From NCBI GenBank assembly GCA_019236485.1, contig JAFAIY010000395.1, forward strand, positions 1 through 6,062: a stretch of 6,062 nt of DNA, written 5' to 3'. The translations under genes were made by a program, and so were the position numbers. This document shows positions 1-6,062 of this stretch, piece by piece (the stretch's first letter is position 1; each line of letters starts with the position of its first letter). The DNA comes from Comamonas sp. (GTDB lineage: Bacteria; Pseudomonadota; Gammaproteobacteria; Burkholderiales; Burkholderiaceae_C). The notes under the pieces are model-generated. The model made no database searches. It was not told the origin of the DNA and saw nothing but the letters and a program-made list of their open reading frames with translations.

Positions 1-428
1 CTGACCTGGTAGCGCAGGATTTCGCCGACCAGGCTCGAAGCCTGGATCTGCGGCTGCACGCCGTTGGGCAGGTTCACATTGGCCTGCAGATTGTTGGCCA
101 CCTGGGAGAGGGCGAAGTAGTAGTCCGTGCCGTATTTGAAAGTGACGCGAACGAACGAGAGCCCGTAGAACGAGGTGGAACGGATGTTCTCCACATTGGG
201 CGTGGTGGCGAGTCCGATTTCCATGGGGCGCGTGTAATAGCGCTCCATTTCCTCGGCGGACATGCCCGATGCCTGGGCCGTGATTTCGAGAATCACGGGG
301 GCGGGGTTGGGGTAGGCCTCCACATTGAGCTTGGAGAAGGCAAACAGGCCGGCACCCATGAATGCCAGCAGAGCCAGCAAGACAATGGGACGGCGCGACA
401 GCACAAAGGCCAGCAAGGGTCTGAACAC
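1..428 (-). CDS. RND efflux transporter, inner-membrane subunit (CzcA/CusA-like), N-terminal 142 residues; runs off the left edge
   Basis: This is the start of an RND-superfamily proton-driven pump, the inner-membrane part of a tripartite efflux system. The start is a GTG at 428-426, preceded by AGGAG at 440-436 with a 7-base spacer. The first ATG in frame (codon 24) falls inside the first membrane helix and is an unlikely start. Visible parts are a short cytoplasmic N-terminus with an RRP motif (12-14), the first transmembrane helix (about 14-31), and the beginning of the periplasmic porter domain. That domain carries LNVEAYPNPAP (34-44), SAEEMERYYTRPMEI (57-71) and YGTDYYFA (99-106), all typical of the CzcA/CusA-like branch. 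Family members have roughly 1000 residues, so most of the gene lies outside. It follows the adaptor gene by 27 bases and is surely co-transcribed with it. The substrate is unknown: the transmembrane helix 4 charge motif that separates metal pumps from drug pumps is not in the window. Confidence 0.93.
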   Translation of the reverse strand, partial: MFRPLLAFVLSRRPIVLLALLAFMGAGLFAFSKLNVEAYPNPAPVILEITAQASGMSAEEMERYYTRPMEIGLATTPNVENIRSTSFYGLSFVRVTFKYGTDYYFALSQVANNLQANVNLPNGVQPQIQASSLVGEILRYQV

Positions 429-435
429 GGCAATA

Positions 436-440
436 CTCCT
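436..440 (-). promoter_or_regulatory. Ribosome binding site AGGAG of the RND transporter gene
   Basis: On the minus strand AGGAG is followed by 7 bases and then GTG at 428. This strong Shine-Dalgarno sequence decides the non-ATG start of the transporter gene. It sits in the 27-base gap after the adaptor stop codon, which fits translation from a shared transcript. Confidence 0.8.
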
Positions 441-455
441 GAATCGGACGCAGCT

Positions 456-1682
456 TTACTGGGCTTCGGTCTCGTACAGACTGCTCAGGAACAGCGCATT
501 CTGGCGCGCAATCAGCTGGCTGCCGTTGAGGCCCTGCTGAATCTGCACCCAGCCGTCGGCGGTCTTGCCGCGCACCACGGTGGCCTTGGTGAACAGCGGG
601 CCCTTGGCATCCTTGCCCATGGCCAGCCACACCACGTCGCGGCCGCTGCCTTCGCGCACCACGGCCTGGGTCGGGACGGCCAGGCTGTCTTCGGCAGCCG
701 CCACGGTGATGTTGAAGTCCGCCGTCATCTGCGGGCGCAGCACATGCTCGGGATCGGCCACCTCGGCGCGCACCACGAAGCGCCGGCTGTCGGCGTCCAC
801 GCTGTCGCCCACATAGGAGACCTTGCCTTCAAAGCTCTTGCCCGGCCAGGCCGAGACGCGGACCTGCACGGGCTGGCCCAGGCGGTACTGGCTGAACTCC
901 GATTCCGGCACGCTGGCCACCATCCACAGCGTGCGCATATCGGAGATCACGATGGGCGCGGGGTCCGTGCCGGGCTGCACCAGCTGTCCGGGCTGGGCCG
1001 AGCGCTCCGTGACGCGGCCGGCAATCGGGCTCTTGACCGCAAATTCGAGGCCGATCTTGCGGTCGCGCTCGATCTTGCCGACATCGGCCTCGCTCAGATC
1101 GAACAGGCGCAGATTCTGCCGCGCCGCATCGTAGGCGGCCTTGGCGCTTTGCTGATCCGTCTGGGCCTGCAGATATTCCTTCTGGGGAATGCTGCTGTCC
1201 TTGGCCAGCGTCTCTGCCCGCTTGAGGGTCTCGTTGGCATTGTGCAAGGTGGCGCTGGCCGTGATCAGCGTGGAGGCGGCCTGGGCCATGTCGGGCACGG
1301 CCACCGTGTAGAGCACCTGTCCGGCCTTCACATCGTCGCCGGCCTTGACCAGCACCTGGGAAACGCGCCCCTGGTAGGGCGAGAACACCTTGCTGGTGCG
1401 GTTCTGGTTGAAGTCGATGACGCCTATGGAGTGGCGCACATTGGTGAACGCATGGGTCTCGGGATGGCCCACGTCAAAGCTGGCCAACTGGTCGGGCTGA
1501 ATGCGGACCATGCCTTTGTCGACCTTGCCGGAGATGGCAGCGACCGGTGTCTCCTCGGCCTGGGCATTGTGCGAGCCGGCATAGATGATGCCGCCCACGA
1601 GCGCCACGCAGGCGAGGGCGACGGCCACGATGATGGTGGTGCGCTTCTTGGGAGAAATACTTTGGGGTACTGGGGTGGACAT
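456..1682 (-). CDS. RND efflux periplasmic adaptor (membrane fusion protein, CzcB/CusB-like)
   Basis: This 408-residue protein links the inner-membrane RND pump to an outer-membrane channel across the periplasm. The N-terminus has basic residues (KKR, 12-14), a hydrophobic stretch (about 17-36) and a possible signal-peptidase site after AQA (40-42), so it is exported or membrane-anchored. The first lipoyl half is about 99-128 (SPYQGRVSQVLVKAGDDV). An Ala/Gln/Glu-rich alpha-helical hairpin follows (about 131-198), then the second lipoyl half (about 214-245, VKSPIAGRVTERSAQPGQLV), a beta-barrel domain (about 250-330) and a membrane-proximal domain to the C-terminus. The length is normal for the family. 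The ATG at 1682 has AAGGA 9 bases upstream. The only cysteine is Cys25 in the hydrophobic segment, in a context that does not match a lipobox. No Cys-, His- or Met-rich metal-binding stretch is seen, so a metal substrate is not supported by this subunit alone. The outer-membrane factor gene is not in the window. Confidence 0.94.
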   Translation of the reverse strand: MSTPVPQSISPKKRTTIIVAVALACVALVGGIIYAGSHNAQAEETPVAAISGKVDKGMVRIQPDQLASFDVGHPETHAFTNVRHSIGVIDFNQNRTSKVFSPYQGRVSQVLVKAGDDVKAGQVLYTVAVPDMAQAASTLITASATLHNANETLKRAETLAKDSSIPQKEYLQAQTDQQSAKAAYDAARQNLRLFDLSEADVGKIERDRKIGLEFAVKSPIAGRVTERSAQPGQLVQPGTDPAPIVISDMRTLWMVASVPESEFSQYRLGQPVQVRVSAWPGKSFEGKVSYVGDSVDADSRRFVVRAEVADPEHVLRPQMTADFNITVAAAEDSLAVPTQAVVREGSGRDVVWLAMGKDAKGPLFTKATVVRGKTADGWVQIQQGLNGSQLIARQNALFLSSLYETEAQ

Positions 1683-1762
1683 GTTGGGCCATCCTTGAGT
1701 TCAAGCTGCTCGGAAAGTGGCCGGACCCGTCTTGCAGACGTAGTCCAACCACTGTGCAGCCG

Positions 1763-1768
1763 AACATA
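1763..1768 (-). promoter_or_regulatory. Weak candidate -10 element for the efflux operon
   Basis: The minus-strand hexamer TATGTT matches the sigma-70 -10 consensus at 4 of 6 positions. It lies 9 bases downstream of the paired AGCTTTA/TAAAGCT repeats and about 80 bases before the adaptor ATG. The -35 at the right distance is poor (CTGATG at 1790-1785), which would fit a promoter needing an activator bound over that region. The placement is inferred and a match this short can occur by chance. Confidence 0.3.
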
Positions 1769-1777
1769 AGCCCGGCA

Positions 1778-1795
1778 AGCTTTACATCAGCTTTA
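1778..1795 (-). promoter_or_regulatory. Candidate OmpR-family operator: 7-base direct repeat with 11-base period
   Basis: TAAAGCT (minus strand) occurs exactly twice, at 1795-1789 and 1784-1778, separated by GATG. This gives an 11-base period, about one helical turn. PhoP, PmrA and QseB-type response regulators bind as head-to-tail dimers to A/T-rich half-sites with this period, and the segment CTTAAA-N5-TGTAAA resembles the PmrA/QseB type. The first repeat overlaps the kinase stop codon (1793-1795). The pair sits upstream of the adaptor gene, downstream of the genes for an OmpR-family regulator and its kinase. The repeat is seen directly; that the neighbouring regulator binds it is inference. 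Confidence 0.5.
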
Positions 1796-3268
1796 AGTTT
1801 CGTCCTCGTCGCCGCTGGCGGCGTCGATTTCCAGCCGCTGGACCTCGCAGGGCAGGGTGATCTCGAAGCAGGCTCCCAGCCCCGGCTTGTGGATCAGTGC
1901 GAACCTGCCGCCCAGGCGCTCCACGATGCGCTGGGCAATCGACAGGCCCAGGCCCGAGCCATCCGGCTTGCCGTGGCTGCCGCGCCAGAACGGCAGCAGC
2001 AGCTTCTCGCGCGACTGGTCATCCAGCGCCGGGCCGTCGTCCTGCACCTGCACGATCAGGCTGTTTTCATGGTGATGCAGCAGCAGGGCTATATGCGTGC
2101 CGCCATAGCGTATGGCGTTGTCCAGCAGATTGGAGATGACCTCGCCCAGCAGTATGGGCGAGCCCAGGAGAAAGAATTCCTGGCGCGGATCGACATGGTT
2201 CTGGACCGTCAAGGTCTTGCCCGCGGCCTCGGCATGGCCGCGCCAGCGCGGCGCCGGCTCCAGCACGGCCTCCACGGCGTCGAAGCGCTCGGGCTCGGCG
2301 CTCGAATCCTCGGCCACGCGTGCATAGGCCAGCAGCTGCTTGACCAGGCGCGCGCCGCGGGTCGCGACCTCATCGAGCTGGGCCAGCACCTCGGCATCCA
2401 TGGGTTGCAGCGGGTCGGCCTTCTGTATGCGCCGCATGTCGCCGACCAGCAGGCGTATGCCGGCCATGGGCGTCTGCAGCTGGTGGGCGGCATCGGCGAT
2501 AAAGCGGCGCTGCTCGGTGACCGAGGCCTGCAGCCGCTGCAGCAGGGAGTTGGTGTGGGCCACGAGCTCGCGCAGTTCCTGCGGCACCTGCTCCACGGGC
2601 AGCGGCGAGAGATTGTCGTCGCCATGGGCCACGACCAGCGCGCTGAGCTGGCGCGCCGGGGATAGCGCGTGGCGGATGCTGTAGTAGAACAGCGGAATGA
2701 TGAGAAAACCGGCCAGCAGGGCCGGAAGAAAAATCGCCGTGGCGATCTCGTCCTTGACCTGGCGGCGCTTTTCCTTGGACTCGGCCACGATCACCCAGAC
2801 GGCTTCGTCGCTGGCGGCCGGTTGCAGGCGCTGGGCCACGACTCTGAGCGGCGTGCCGTGGCGGCTGAGGTGGTCGAAGAAAATCGCCTGCCGCTCATGG
2901 CGCTGCTCGATCTCGGGAATGTCCAGCTGCAGATCGCCGACCAGCTTGCGGCCGCTTTCGGTGTGCACCGAATAGTGGCTCAGCGACAGCGAGTCAAACA
3001 CCAGGGAGTCGGCGGTCTCCTTGCTGGCCGCGAAGCTGGCGACGCCCTCGTTCCAGCGCAGCTGTGCCGACAGGGCCTGGGCATCGTCGGCCAGCAGCCG
3101 GTCGAACGAGGTGCTGGTGCTGCGTCCGGCCAGCAGATAGGCGGCGCTGGTGGCCAGCACCGCGCAGGCCACCCACAGCGAGACCACGGGCAGCATCAGC
3201 TGCTTGAGCAGGCTGGGCTTGATCCAGCCCAGGGGGTTCAGGTTCAGGCGGTTGCCGCGTGCGCTCAC
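1793..3268 (-). CDS. Two-component sensor histidine kinase (TctE/QseC-like)
   Basis: This 491-residue membrane kinase should sense a periplasmic or membrane signal and phosphorylate the regulator encoded just upstream. Transmembrane helix 1 is about 24-47, followed by a periplasmic sensor domain (about 50-176) and helix 2 (about 178-197). A HAMP-like linker leads to the dimerisation domain with the H box FIADAAHQLQTPMAGI, where His262 is the predicted phosphate acceptor. The ATP-binding domain has the N box NLLDNAIRYGG (Asn384), an F-box-like LLLPFWRG (424-430) and a G2 box GSGLGL (437-442). Two departures are visible: Gln replaces the common Arg of HxLRTP, and the G1 box reads DDGPA (410-414) where DxGxG is usual. 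The C-terminus is acidic (DEDE). The start is a GTG within a GTGA overlap with the regulator stop, with GGAG 5 bases upstream, so translation is coupled. The length is near the family norm. The signal is unknown; given the neighbours it may relate to the pumped compound. Confidence 0.95.
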   Translation of the reverse strand: MSARGNRLNLNPLGWIKPSLLKQLMLPVVSLWVACAVLATSAAYLLAGRSTSTSFDRLLADDAQALSAQLRWNEGVASFAASKETADSLVFDSLSLSHYSVHTESGRKLVGDLQLDIPEIEQRHERQAIFFDHLSRHGTPLRVVAQRLQPAASDEAVWVIVAESKEKRRQVKDEIATAIFLPALLAGFLIIPLFYYSIRHALSPARQLSALVVAHGDDNLSPLPVEQVPQELRELVAHTNSLLQRLQASVTEQRRFIADAAHQLQTPMAGIRLLVGDMRRIQKADPLQPMDAEVLAQLDEVATRGARLVKQLLAYARVAEDSSAEPERFDAVEAVLEPAPRWRGHAEAAGKTLTVQNHVDPRQEFFLLGSPILLGEVISNLLDNAIRYGGTHIALLLHHHENSLIVQVQDDGPALDDQSREKLLLPFWRGSHGKPDGSGLGLSIAQRIVERLGGRFALIHKPGLGACFEITLPCEVQRLEIDAASGDEDET

Positions 3269-3930
3269 AGCAGCTCCAGCGCATAGCCCACGCCGCGCAG
3301 CGTGACGATGTTCACCCCCGCCGGCGCCAGCTTGCGGCGCAGCTTGAGGATGTAGATTTCCACGGAGTTGGCGCTGAAATTGCTCTCCCAGCTCGACATG
3401 GCCGAGATGATGCGCGACTTGGGCACGGCGCTGCCGTGCGAGGACATCAGCAGCTCCAGCAGCGCGGCTTCGCGCGGGCTCAGCGCCAGCCGCTCCTGGC
3501 CGAAGTACAGCTCCTTGGTGTCGGTGTTGAAGCGCAGATTGCCCTGGCTCAGCAGATTGCTGGCATTGCCGCTGCGCCGGCGCGTGACGGCCCTGAGGCG
3601 GGCCACCAGCTCCTCGGGCTCGAAGGGCTTGGCCAGATAGTCGTCGGCGCCGTTGTTCAGCCCCTGCAGCCGGCTGGTGAGCCCGTCATTGGCGGTGAGA
3701 ATGACCACGGCCAGATCCATGCCCTGGCTGCGCCAGCGCGAGAGCACCTCCAGGCCACCGCGCCGGGGCAGGCCCAGGTCCAGCACGGCCGCGTCATAGT
3801 CCTGCGTTGCCGTTGCGGAAAGGGCGTATTCGCCATCGGTGACGGCATCGACCTGCCAGCCTTCGGCCTGCAGCATGCGGCTTATGCCCAGTCGCAGGGC
3901 GGGATCATCTTCAACAACAAGTACACGCAT
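3265..3930 (-). CDS. OmpR-family response regulator (TctD/QseB/PmrA-like)
   Basis: This 221-residue DNA-binding regulator is phosphorylated by a histidine kinase and acts on transcription in the cytoplasm. The receiver domain (1-115) has the acidic pocket VVEDD (5-9), the phosphoacceptor Asp51 in LDLGLPRRGG, Thr79 and Lys101 in KPF. The C-terminal winged helix (about 127-221) ends with the recognition-helix region SANSVEIYILKLRRKL (187-202) and the wing LRGVGYAL (211-218). Every residue needed for phosphotransfer is present and the length is standard. The ATG at 3930 gives the canonical MRVLVVEDD start, but no clear Shine-Dalgarno sequence precedes it. The kinase gene overlaps it by 4 bases downstream, making them a pair. 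By position, likely targets are the efflux operon downstream and its own promoter in the region shared with ilvD. Confidence 0.96.
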   Translation of the reverse strand: MRVLVVEDDPALRLGISRMLQAEGWQVDAVTDGEYALSATATQDYDAAVLDLGLPRRGGLEVLSRWRSQGMDLAVVILTANDGLTSRLQGLNNGADDYLAKPFEPEELVARLRAVTRRRSGNASNLLSQGNLRFNTDTKELYFGQERLALSPREAALLELLMSSHGSAVPKSRIISAMSSWESNFSANSVEIYILKLRRKLAPAGVNIVTLRGVGYALELL

Positions 3931-3971
3931 GGTTTAGGTCAGTGAAATGCTTGGGTGTGCCGGCCGCCATT

Positions 3972-4010
3972 TTTGCGCCAAATGCGCAGTACCGGTGTGC
4001 TCGTGCCGGT
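3972..4010. promoter_or_regulatory. Cluster of short dyads in the divergent regulator/ilvD intergenic region
   Basis: The 150-base gap between the divergent genes holds overlapping inverted repeats: TTTG-CGC-CAAA (3972-3982) and TGCGC-CAAAT-GCGCA (3974-3988). Next to them is ACCGG-N10-CCGGT (3991-4010). All arms are exact but only 4 or 5 bases long. They could be operators for the regulator gene, for ilvD or for both. They lack a T-tract and so are not terminators. No known binding motif was recognised, and chance occurrence in GC-rich DNA is possible. Confidence 0.28.
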
Positions 4011-4041
4011 TTGTGGCCCTGCCGCGGTCCGGAGGCTGGGA

Positions 4042-4047
4042 CATAAT
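4042..4047 (+). promoter_or_regulatory. Candidate -10 element of ilvD
   Basis: CATAAT matches the sigma-70 TATAAT at 5 of 6 positions and lies 33 bases before the ilvD ATG, which would give a leader of about 25 bases. A -35 at 17-base spacing (CTGCCG, 4019-4024) matches only 3 of 6. It is the best promoter-like hexamer noticed in the gap on this strand. The neighbouring GGAGG (4031-4035) is too far from the ATG at 4081 to serve as its ribosome binding site. Confidence 0.42.
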
Positions 4048-4080
4048 GGACTATTTCCGTCTTACACACCGATATCCCCC

Positions 4081-5940
4081 ATGCCCGCATACCGCTCCAA
4101 AACCTCCACCGGCGGCCGCAACATGGCCGGTGCGCGCGCCCTGTGGCGTGCCACCGGCATGAAAGATGGCGACTTCGACAAGCCCATCATCGCCATCGCC
4201 AACTCCTTCACCCAGTTCGTGCCCGGCCATGTGCACCTGAAGGATCTGGGTCAGCTGGTGGCGCGCGAGATCGAGGCCGCGGGCGGCGTGGCCAAGGAAT
4301 TCAACACCATCGCCGTGGACGACGGCATTGCCATGGGCCACGACGGCATGCTGTATTCGCTGCCCAGCCGCGACCTGATCGCCGACTCGGTCGAGTACAT
4401 GGTCAACGCCCACTGCGCCGATGCTCTGGTGTGCATCTCCAACTGCGACAAGATCACGCCCGGCATGCTGATGGCCGCCATGCGTTTGAACATTCCGGTG
4501 ATCTTCGTCTCCGGCGGCCCTATGGAAGCCGGCAAGACCAAGCTGGCCAACCCCACCACCCATGTGATGGAGTTCAAGAAGCTGGATCTGGTGGACGCCA
4601 TGGTGATCGCGGCCGACCAGAGCTACACCGATGAGCAGGTAGCCGAGGTCGAGCGCTCGGCCTGCCCCACCTGCGGCTCTTGCTCGGGCATGTTCACGGC
4701 CAACTCCATGAACTGCCTGACCGAGGCCCTGGGCCTGTCACTGCCCGGCAACGGCACCGTGGTCGCCACCCATGCCGATCGCGAGCAGCTGTTCAAGCGC
4801 GCGGGTCGCCGCATTGTGGAGCTGGCCCGCGAGTACTACGAGCAGGAAGACGAATCCGTGCTGCCACGCGCCGTGGGCTTCAAGGCCTTCGAGAACGCGA
4901 TCACGCTGGACATCGCCATGGGCGGCTCCACCAACACCATCCTGCACCTGCTGGCCATCGCCCAGGAAGCCGGCATAGACTTCACCATGGCCGACATCGA
5001 CCGCCTGTCGCGCGTCGTGCCCCAGCTGTGCAAGGTCGCGCCCAACACGCAGAAGTACCACATCGAAGACGTGCACCGCGCGGGCGGCATCATGGCCATC
5101 CTTGGCGAGCTGGAGCGCGCGGGCAAGCTGCACACCGATGTGCCCACCGTGCATGCCAAGACCATGGGCGAGGCCCTGGCCCAGTGGGACATAGTTCGCA
5201 CGCAGGACGAGGCCGTGCGCCACTTCTACCTGGCCGGCCCCGCCGGCATCCCCACCCAGGTGGCTTTCAGCCAGAACACCCGCTGGCCCAGCCTGGACCT
5301 GGACCGCGCCGAAGGCTGCATCCGCTCCTACGACCATGCGTTCAGCAAGGAGGGCGGCCTGGCTGTGCTGACCGGCAATATTGCCGAAAAAGGCTGCGTG
5401 GTGAAGTCCGCCGGCGTGGACGAGTCCATCCTGGTCTTCGAAGGCCCGGCCCATGTGGTCGAGTCCCAGGACGAGGCCGTGGAACATATTCTCCATGACA
5501 AGGTCAAGGCCGGCGACGTGGTCATCGTGCGCTACGAAGGCCCCAAGGGCGGCCCCGGCATGCAGGAAATGCTGTATCCGACCAGCTACCTCAAGTCCAA
5601 GGGCCTGGGCAAGGCCTGCGCGCTGCTGACCGACGGCCGCTTCTCGGGCGGTACCTCGGGCCTGTCCATAGGCCACTGCTCGCCCGAAGCCGCTGCGGGC
5701 GGCGCGATCGGCCTGGTGCGTGACGGCGACCGCATCCGCATCGACATTCCCAAGCGCAGCATCGATGTGCTGCTCAGCGCCGAAGAGCTGGCCAAGCGCC
5801 GCGAAGAGCAGAACATCCAGGGTTGGAAGCCTGTCCAGCCGCGCCCGCGCAAGATTTCGGCAGCGCTCAAGGCCTATGCCAAGCTGGTGACCAGCGCGGA
5901 CACGGGTGCCGTGCGCGATCTGTCGCTGCTCGACGACTGA
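4081..5940 (+). CDS. ilvD: Dihydroxy-acid dehydratase
   Basis: IlvD (619 residues) converts 2,3-dihydroxy-isovalerate and 2,3-dihydroxy-3-methylvalerate to the 2-keto acids that lead to valine, leucine and isoleucine, and onward to pantothenate. It is a cytoplasmic iron-sulfur enzyme needing Mg. The ATG at 4081 gives [20 protein letters not shown], which aligns directly with the E. coli start; the in-frame extension to 3955 (42 codons) has no family resemblance. Motifs: [13 protein letters not shown] (41-53), [10 protein letters not shown] (78-87), [12 protein letters not shown] (118-129, cluster Cys122 and Mg-region Asp123/Lys124), [21 protein letters not shown] (191-211, Cys195), GGSTNT (281-286), [13 protein letters not shown] (485-497) and [17 protein letters not shown] (516-532). 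The FVPGH segment replaces the PCN cysteine motif of short [2Fe-2S] enzymes, so this is the long E. coli-like class, known for an oxygen-sensitive [4Fe-4S] cluster. A few extra residues lie near 156-166 relative to E. coli. No Shine-Dalgarno sequence precedes the ATG. It appears intact and monocistronic. Confidence 0.98.
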   Translation: MPAYRSKTSTGGRNMAGARALWRATGMKDGDFDKPIIAIANSFTQFVPGHVHLKDLGQLVAREIEAAGGVAKEFNTIAVDDGIAMGHDGMLYSLPSRDLIADSVEYMVNAHCADALVCISNCDKITPGMLMAAMRLNIPVIFVSGGPMEAGKTKLANPTTHVMEFKKLDLVDAMVIAADQSYTDEQVAEVERSACPTCGSCSGMFTANSMNCLTEALGLSLPGNGTVVATHADREQLFKRAGRRIVELAREYYEQEDESVLPRAVGFKAFENAITLDIAMGGSTNTILHLLAIAQEAGIDFTMADIDRLSRVVPQLCKVAPNTQKYHIEDVHRAGGIMAILGELERAGKLHTDVPTVHAKTMGEALAQWDIVRTQDEAVRHFYLAGPAGIPTQVAFSQNTRWPSLDLDRAEGCIRSYDHAFSKEGGLAVLTGNIAEKGCVVKSAGVDESILVFEGPAHVVESQDEAVEHILHDKVKAGDVVIVRYEGPKGGPGMQEMLYPTSYLKSKGLGKACALLTDGRFSGGTSGLSIGHCSPEAAAGGAIGLVRDGDRIRIDIPKRSIDVLLSAEELAKRREEQNIQGWKPVQPRPRKISAALKAYAKLVTSADTGAVRDLSLLDD

Positions 5941-5996
5941 GTTACTTTTGTTGCCTTGTGGCGCCGGCACGCCCATGCGTGTTGACGCACAATCAG

Positions 5997-6029
5997 CAGC
6001 CGCCCGATCTGAGTCGGGCGGCTGTTTTT
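5997..6029 (+). terminator. Intrinsic terminator of ilvD
   Basis: A perfect 11-base-pair stem (CAGCCGCCCGA paired with TCGGGCGGCTG) with a 6-base loop TCTGAG is followed at once by TTTTT. It begins 57 bases after the ilvD stop codon. The T-tract is on the plus-strand side only, so it terminates rightward transcription. It indicates that ilvD is the last gene of its transcript. Confidence 0.92.
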
Positions 6030-6062
6030 ATTGCGCCGCGAGAAAGTGAAGTCCATGCCAGC

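Noticed and set aside
1694..1705. CTTGA-GT-TCAAG palindrome overlapping the adaptor ribosome binding site
   Set aside because: A two-base loop is too short for a stable RNA hairpin and a 12-base palindrome is not rare enough to claim an operator without conservation data.
744..1769. Long plus-strand open frame of 341 codons opposite the adaptor gene
   Set aside because: It is antisense to a clearly recognisable adaptor, has the low-complexity Gly/Ala/His/Leu composition typical of frames opposite GC-rich genes, and shows no family motif. The same holds for the open frames at 1754-2665, 2669-3286 and 3259-3945.
3955..4080. N-terminal extension of ilvD to an upstream in-frame ATG
   Set aside because: The 42 extra codons do not resemble any IlvD, span the likely promoter, and the start at 4081 matches the E. 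coli N-terminus residue for residue over the conserved part.
4046..4162. Possible leader peptide upstream of ilvD (ATG at 4046 with GGAGG 10 bases before it)
   Set aside because: The peptide [12 protein letters not shown]... is not enriched in Ile, Val or Leu as an attenuation leader would be. No terminator/antiterminator pair follows, and the ATG overlaps the candidate -10 element, so it is probably not transcribed.
4738..5976. Long minus-strand open frame of 412 codons opposite ilvD
   Set aside because: It is a shadow of ilvD caused by G/C-biased third positions; its composition is Gly/Ala/His/Val-rich and no domain is recognisable.
5976..5989. TGCGT-GTTG-ACGCA hairpin just before the ilvD terminator
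   Set aside because: The stem is short with no T-tract. The stronger 11-base-pair hairpin at 5997 explains termination by itself.
6055..6062. Possible start of a further plus-strand gene at ATG 6055
   Set aside because: Only the first two codons and part of a third are inside the window, and the upstream GAGAAAGTGAAG is a weak ribosome binding site. No product can be supported.

Overview
The window looks like a chromosomal segment of a GC-rich betaproteobacterium, probably of the Comamonadaceae (Comamonas, Delftia or Acidovorax type). This rests on the strong G/C bias at third codon positions, the long IlvD close to the E. coli type, and the style of the regulator and efflux genes. The genus is an inference; no rRNA or other marker is present.

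Layout. Four genes lie on the minus strand and read right to left. They are an OmpR-family response regulator (3930 to 3265), a TctE/QseC-like sensor histidine kinase overlapping it by 4 bases (3268 to 1793), a periplasmic adaptor of an RND efflux pump (1682 to 456), and the first 142 codons of the RND inner-membrane transporter (428 to beyond the left edge). A 110-base gap (1683-1792) separates kinase from adaptor. A 150-base divergent intergenic region (3931-4080) separates the regulator from ilvD on the plus strand (4081-5940). ilvD ends in a strong intrinsic terminator (5997-6029). The last 33 bases hold nothing that can be called.

How the genes work together. The kinase and regulator form one two-component pair, translationally coupled through a GTGA overlap. 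The adaptor and transporter form a tightly spaced efflux operon (27-base gap) directly downstream. In the kinase-adaptor gap lies an exact 7-base direct repeat with an 11-base period, the classic spacing of tandem OmpR-family half-sites. The simplest reading is that the regulator controls the pump genes through this site. The pump substrate cannot be read from what is visible: the family resemblance is to heavy-metal (CzcA/CusA-like) pumps, but the adaptor has no Cys-, His- or Met-rich metal-binding segment, and the diagnostic transmembrane region of the transporter is outside the window. ilvD is a housekeeping gene of branched-chain amino acid synthesis with no evident functional link to the efflux locus.

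Nothing here amounts to a new system. The most useful leads are the candidate operator, the altered G1 box of the kinase, and the dyads in the divergent intergenic region.
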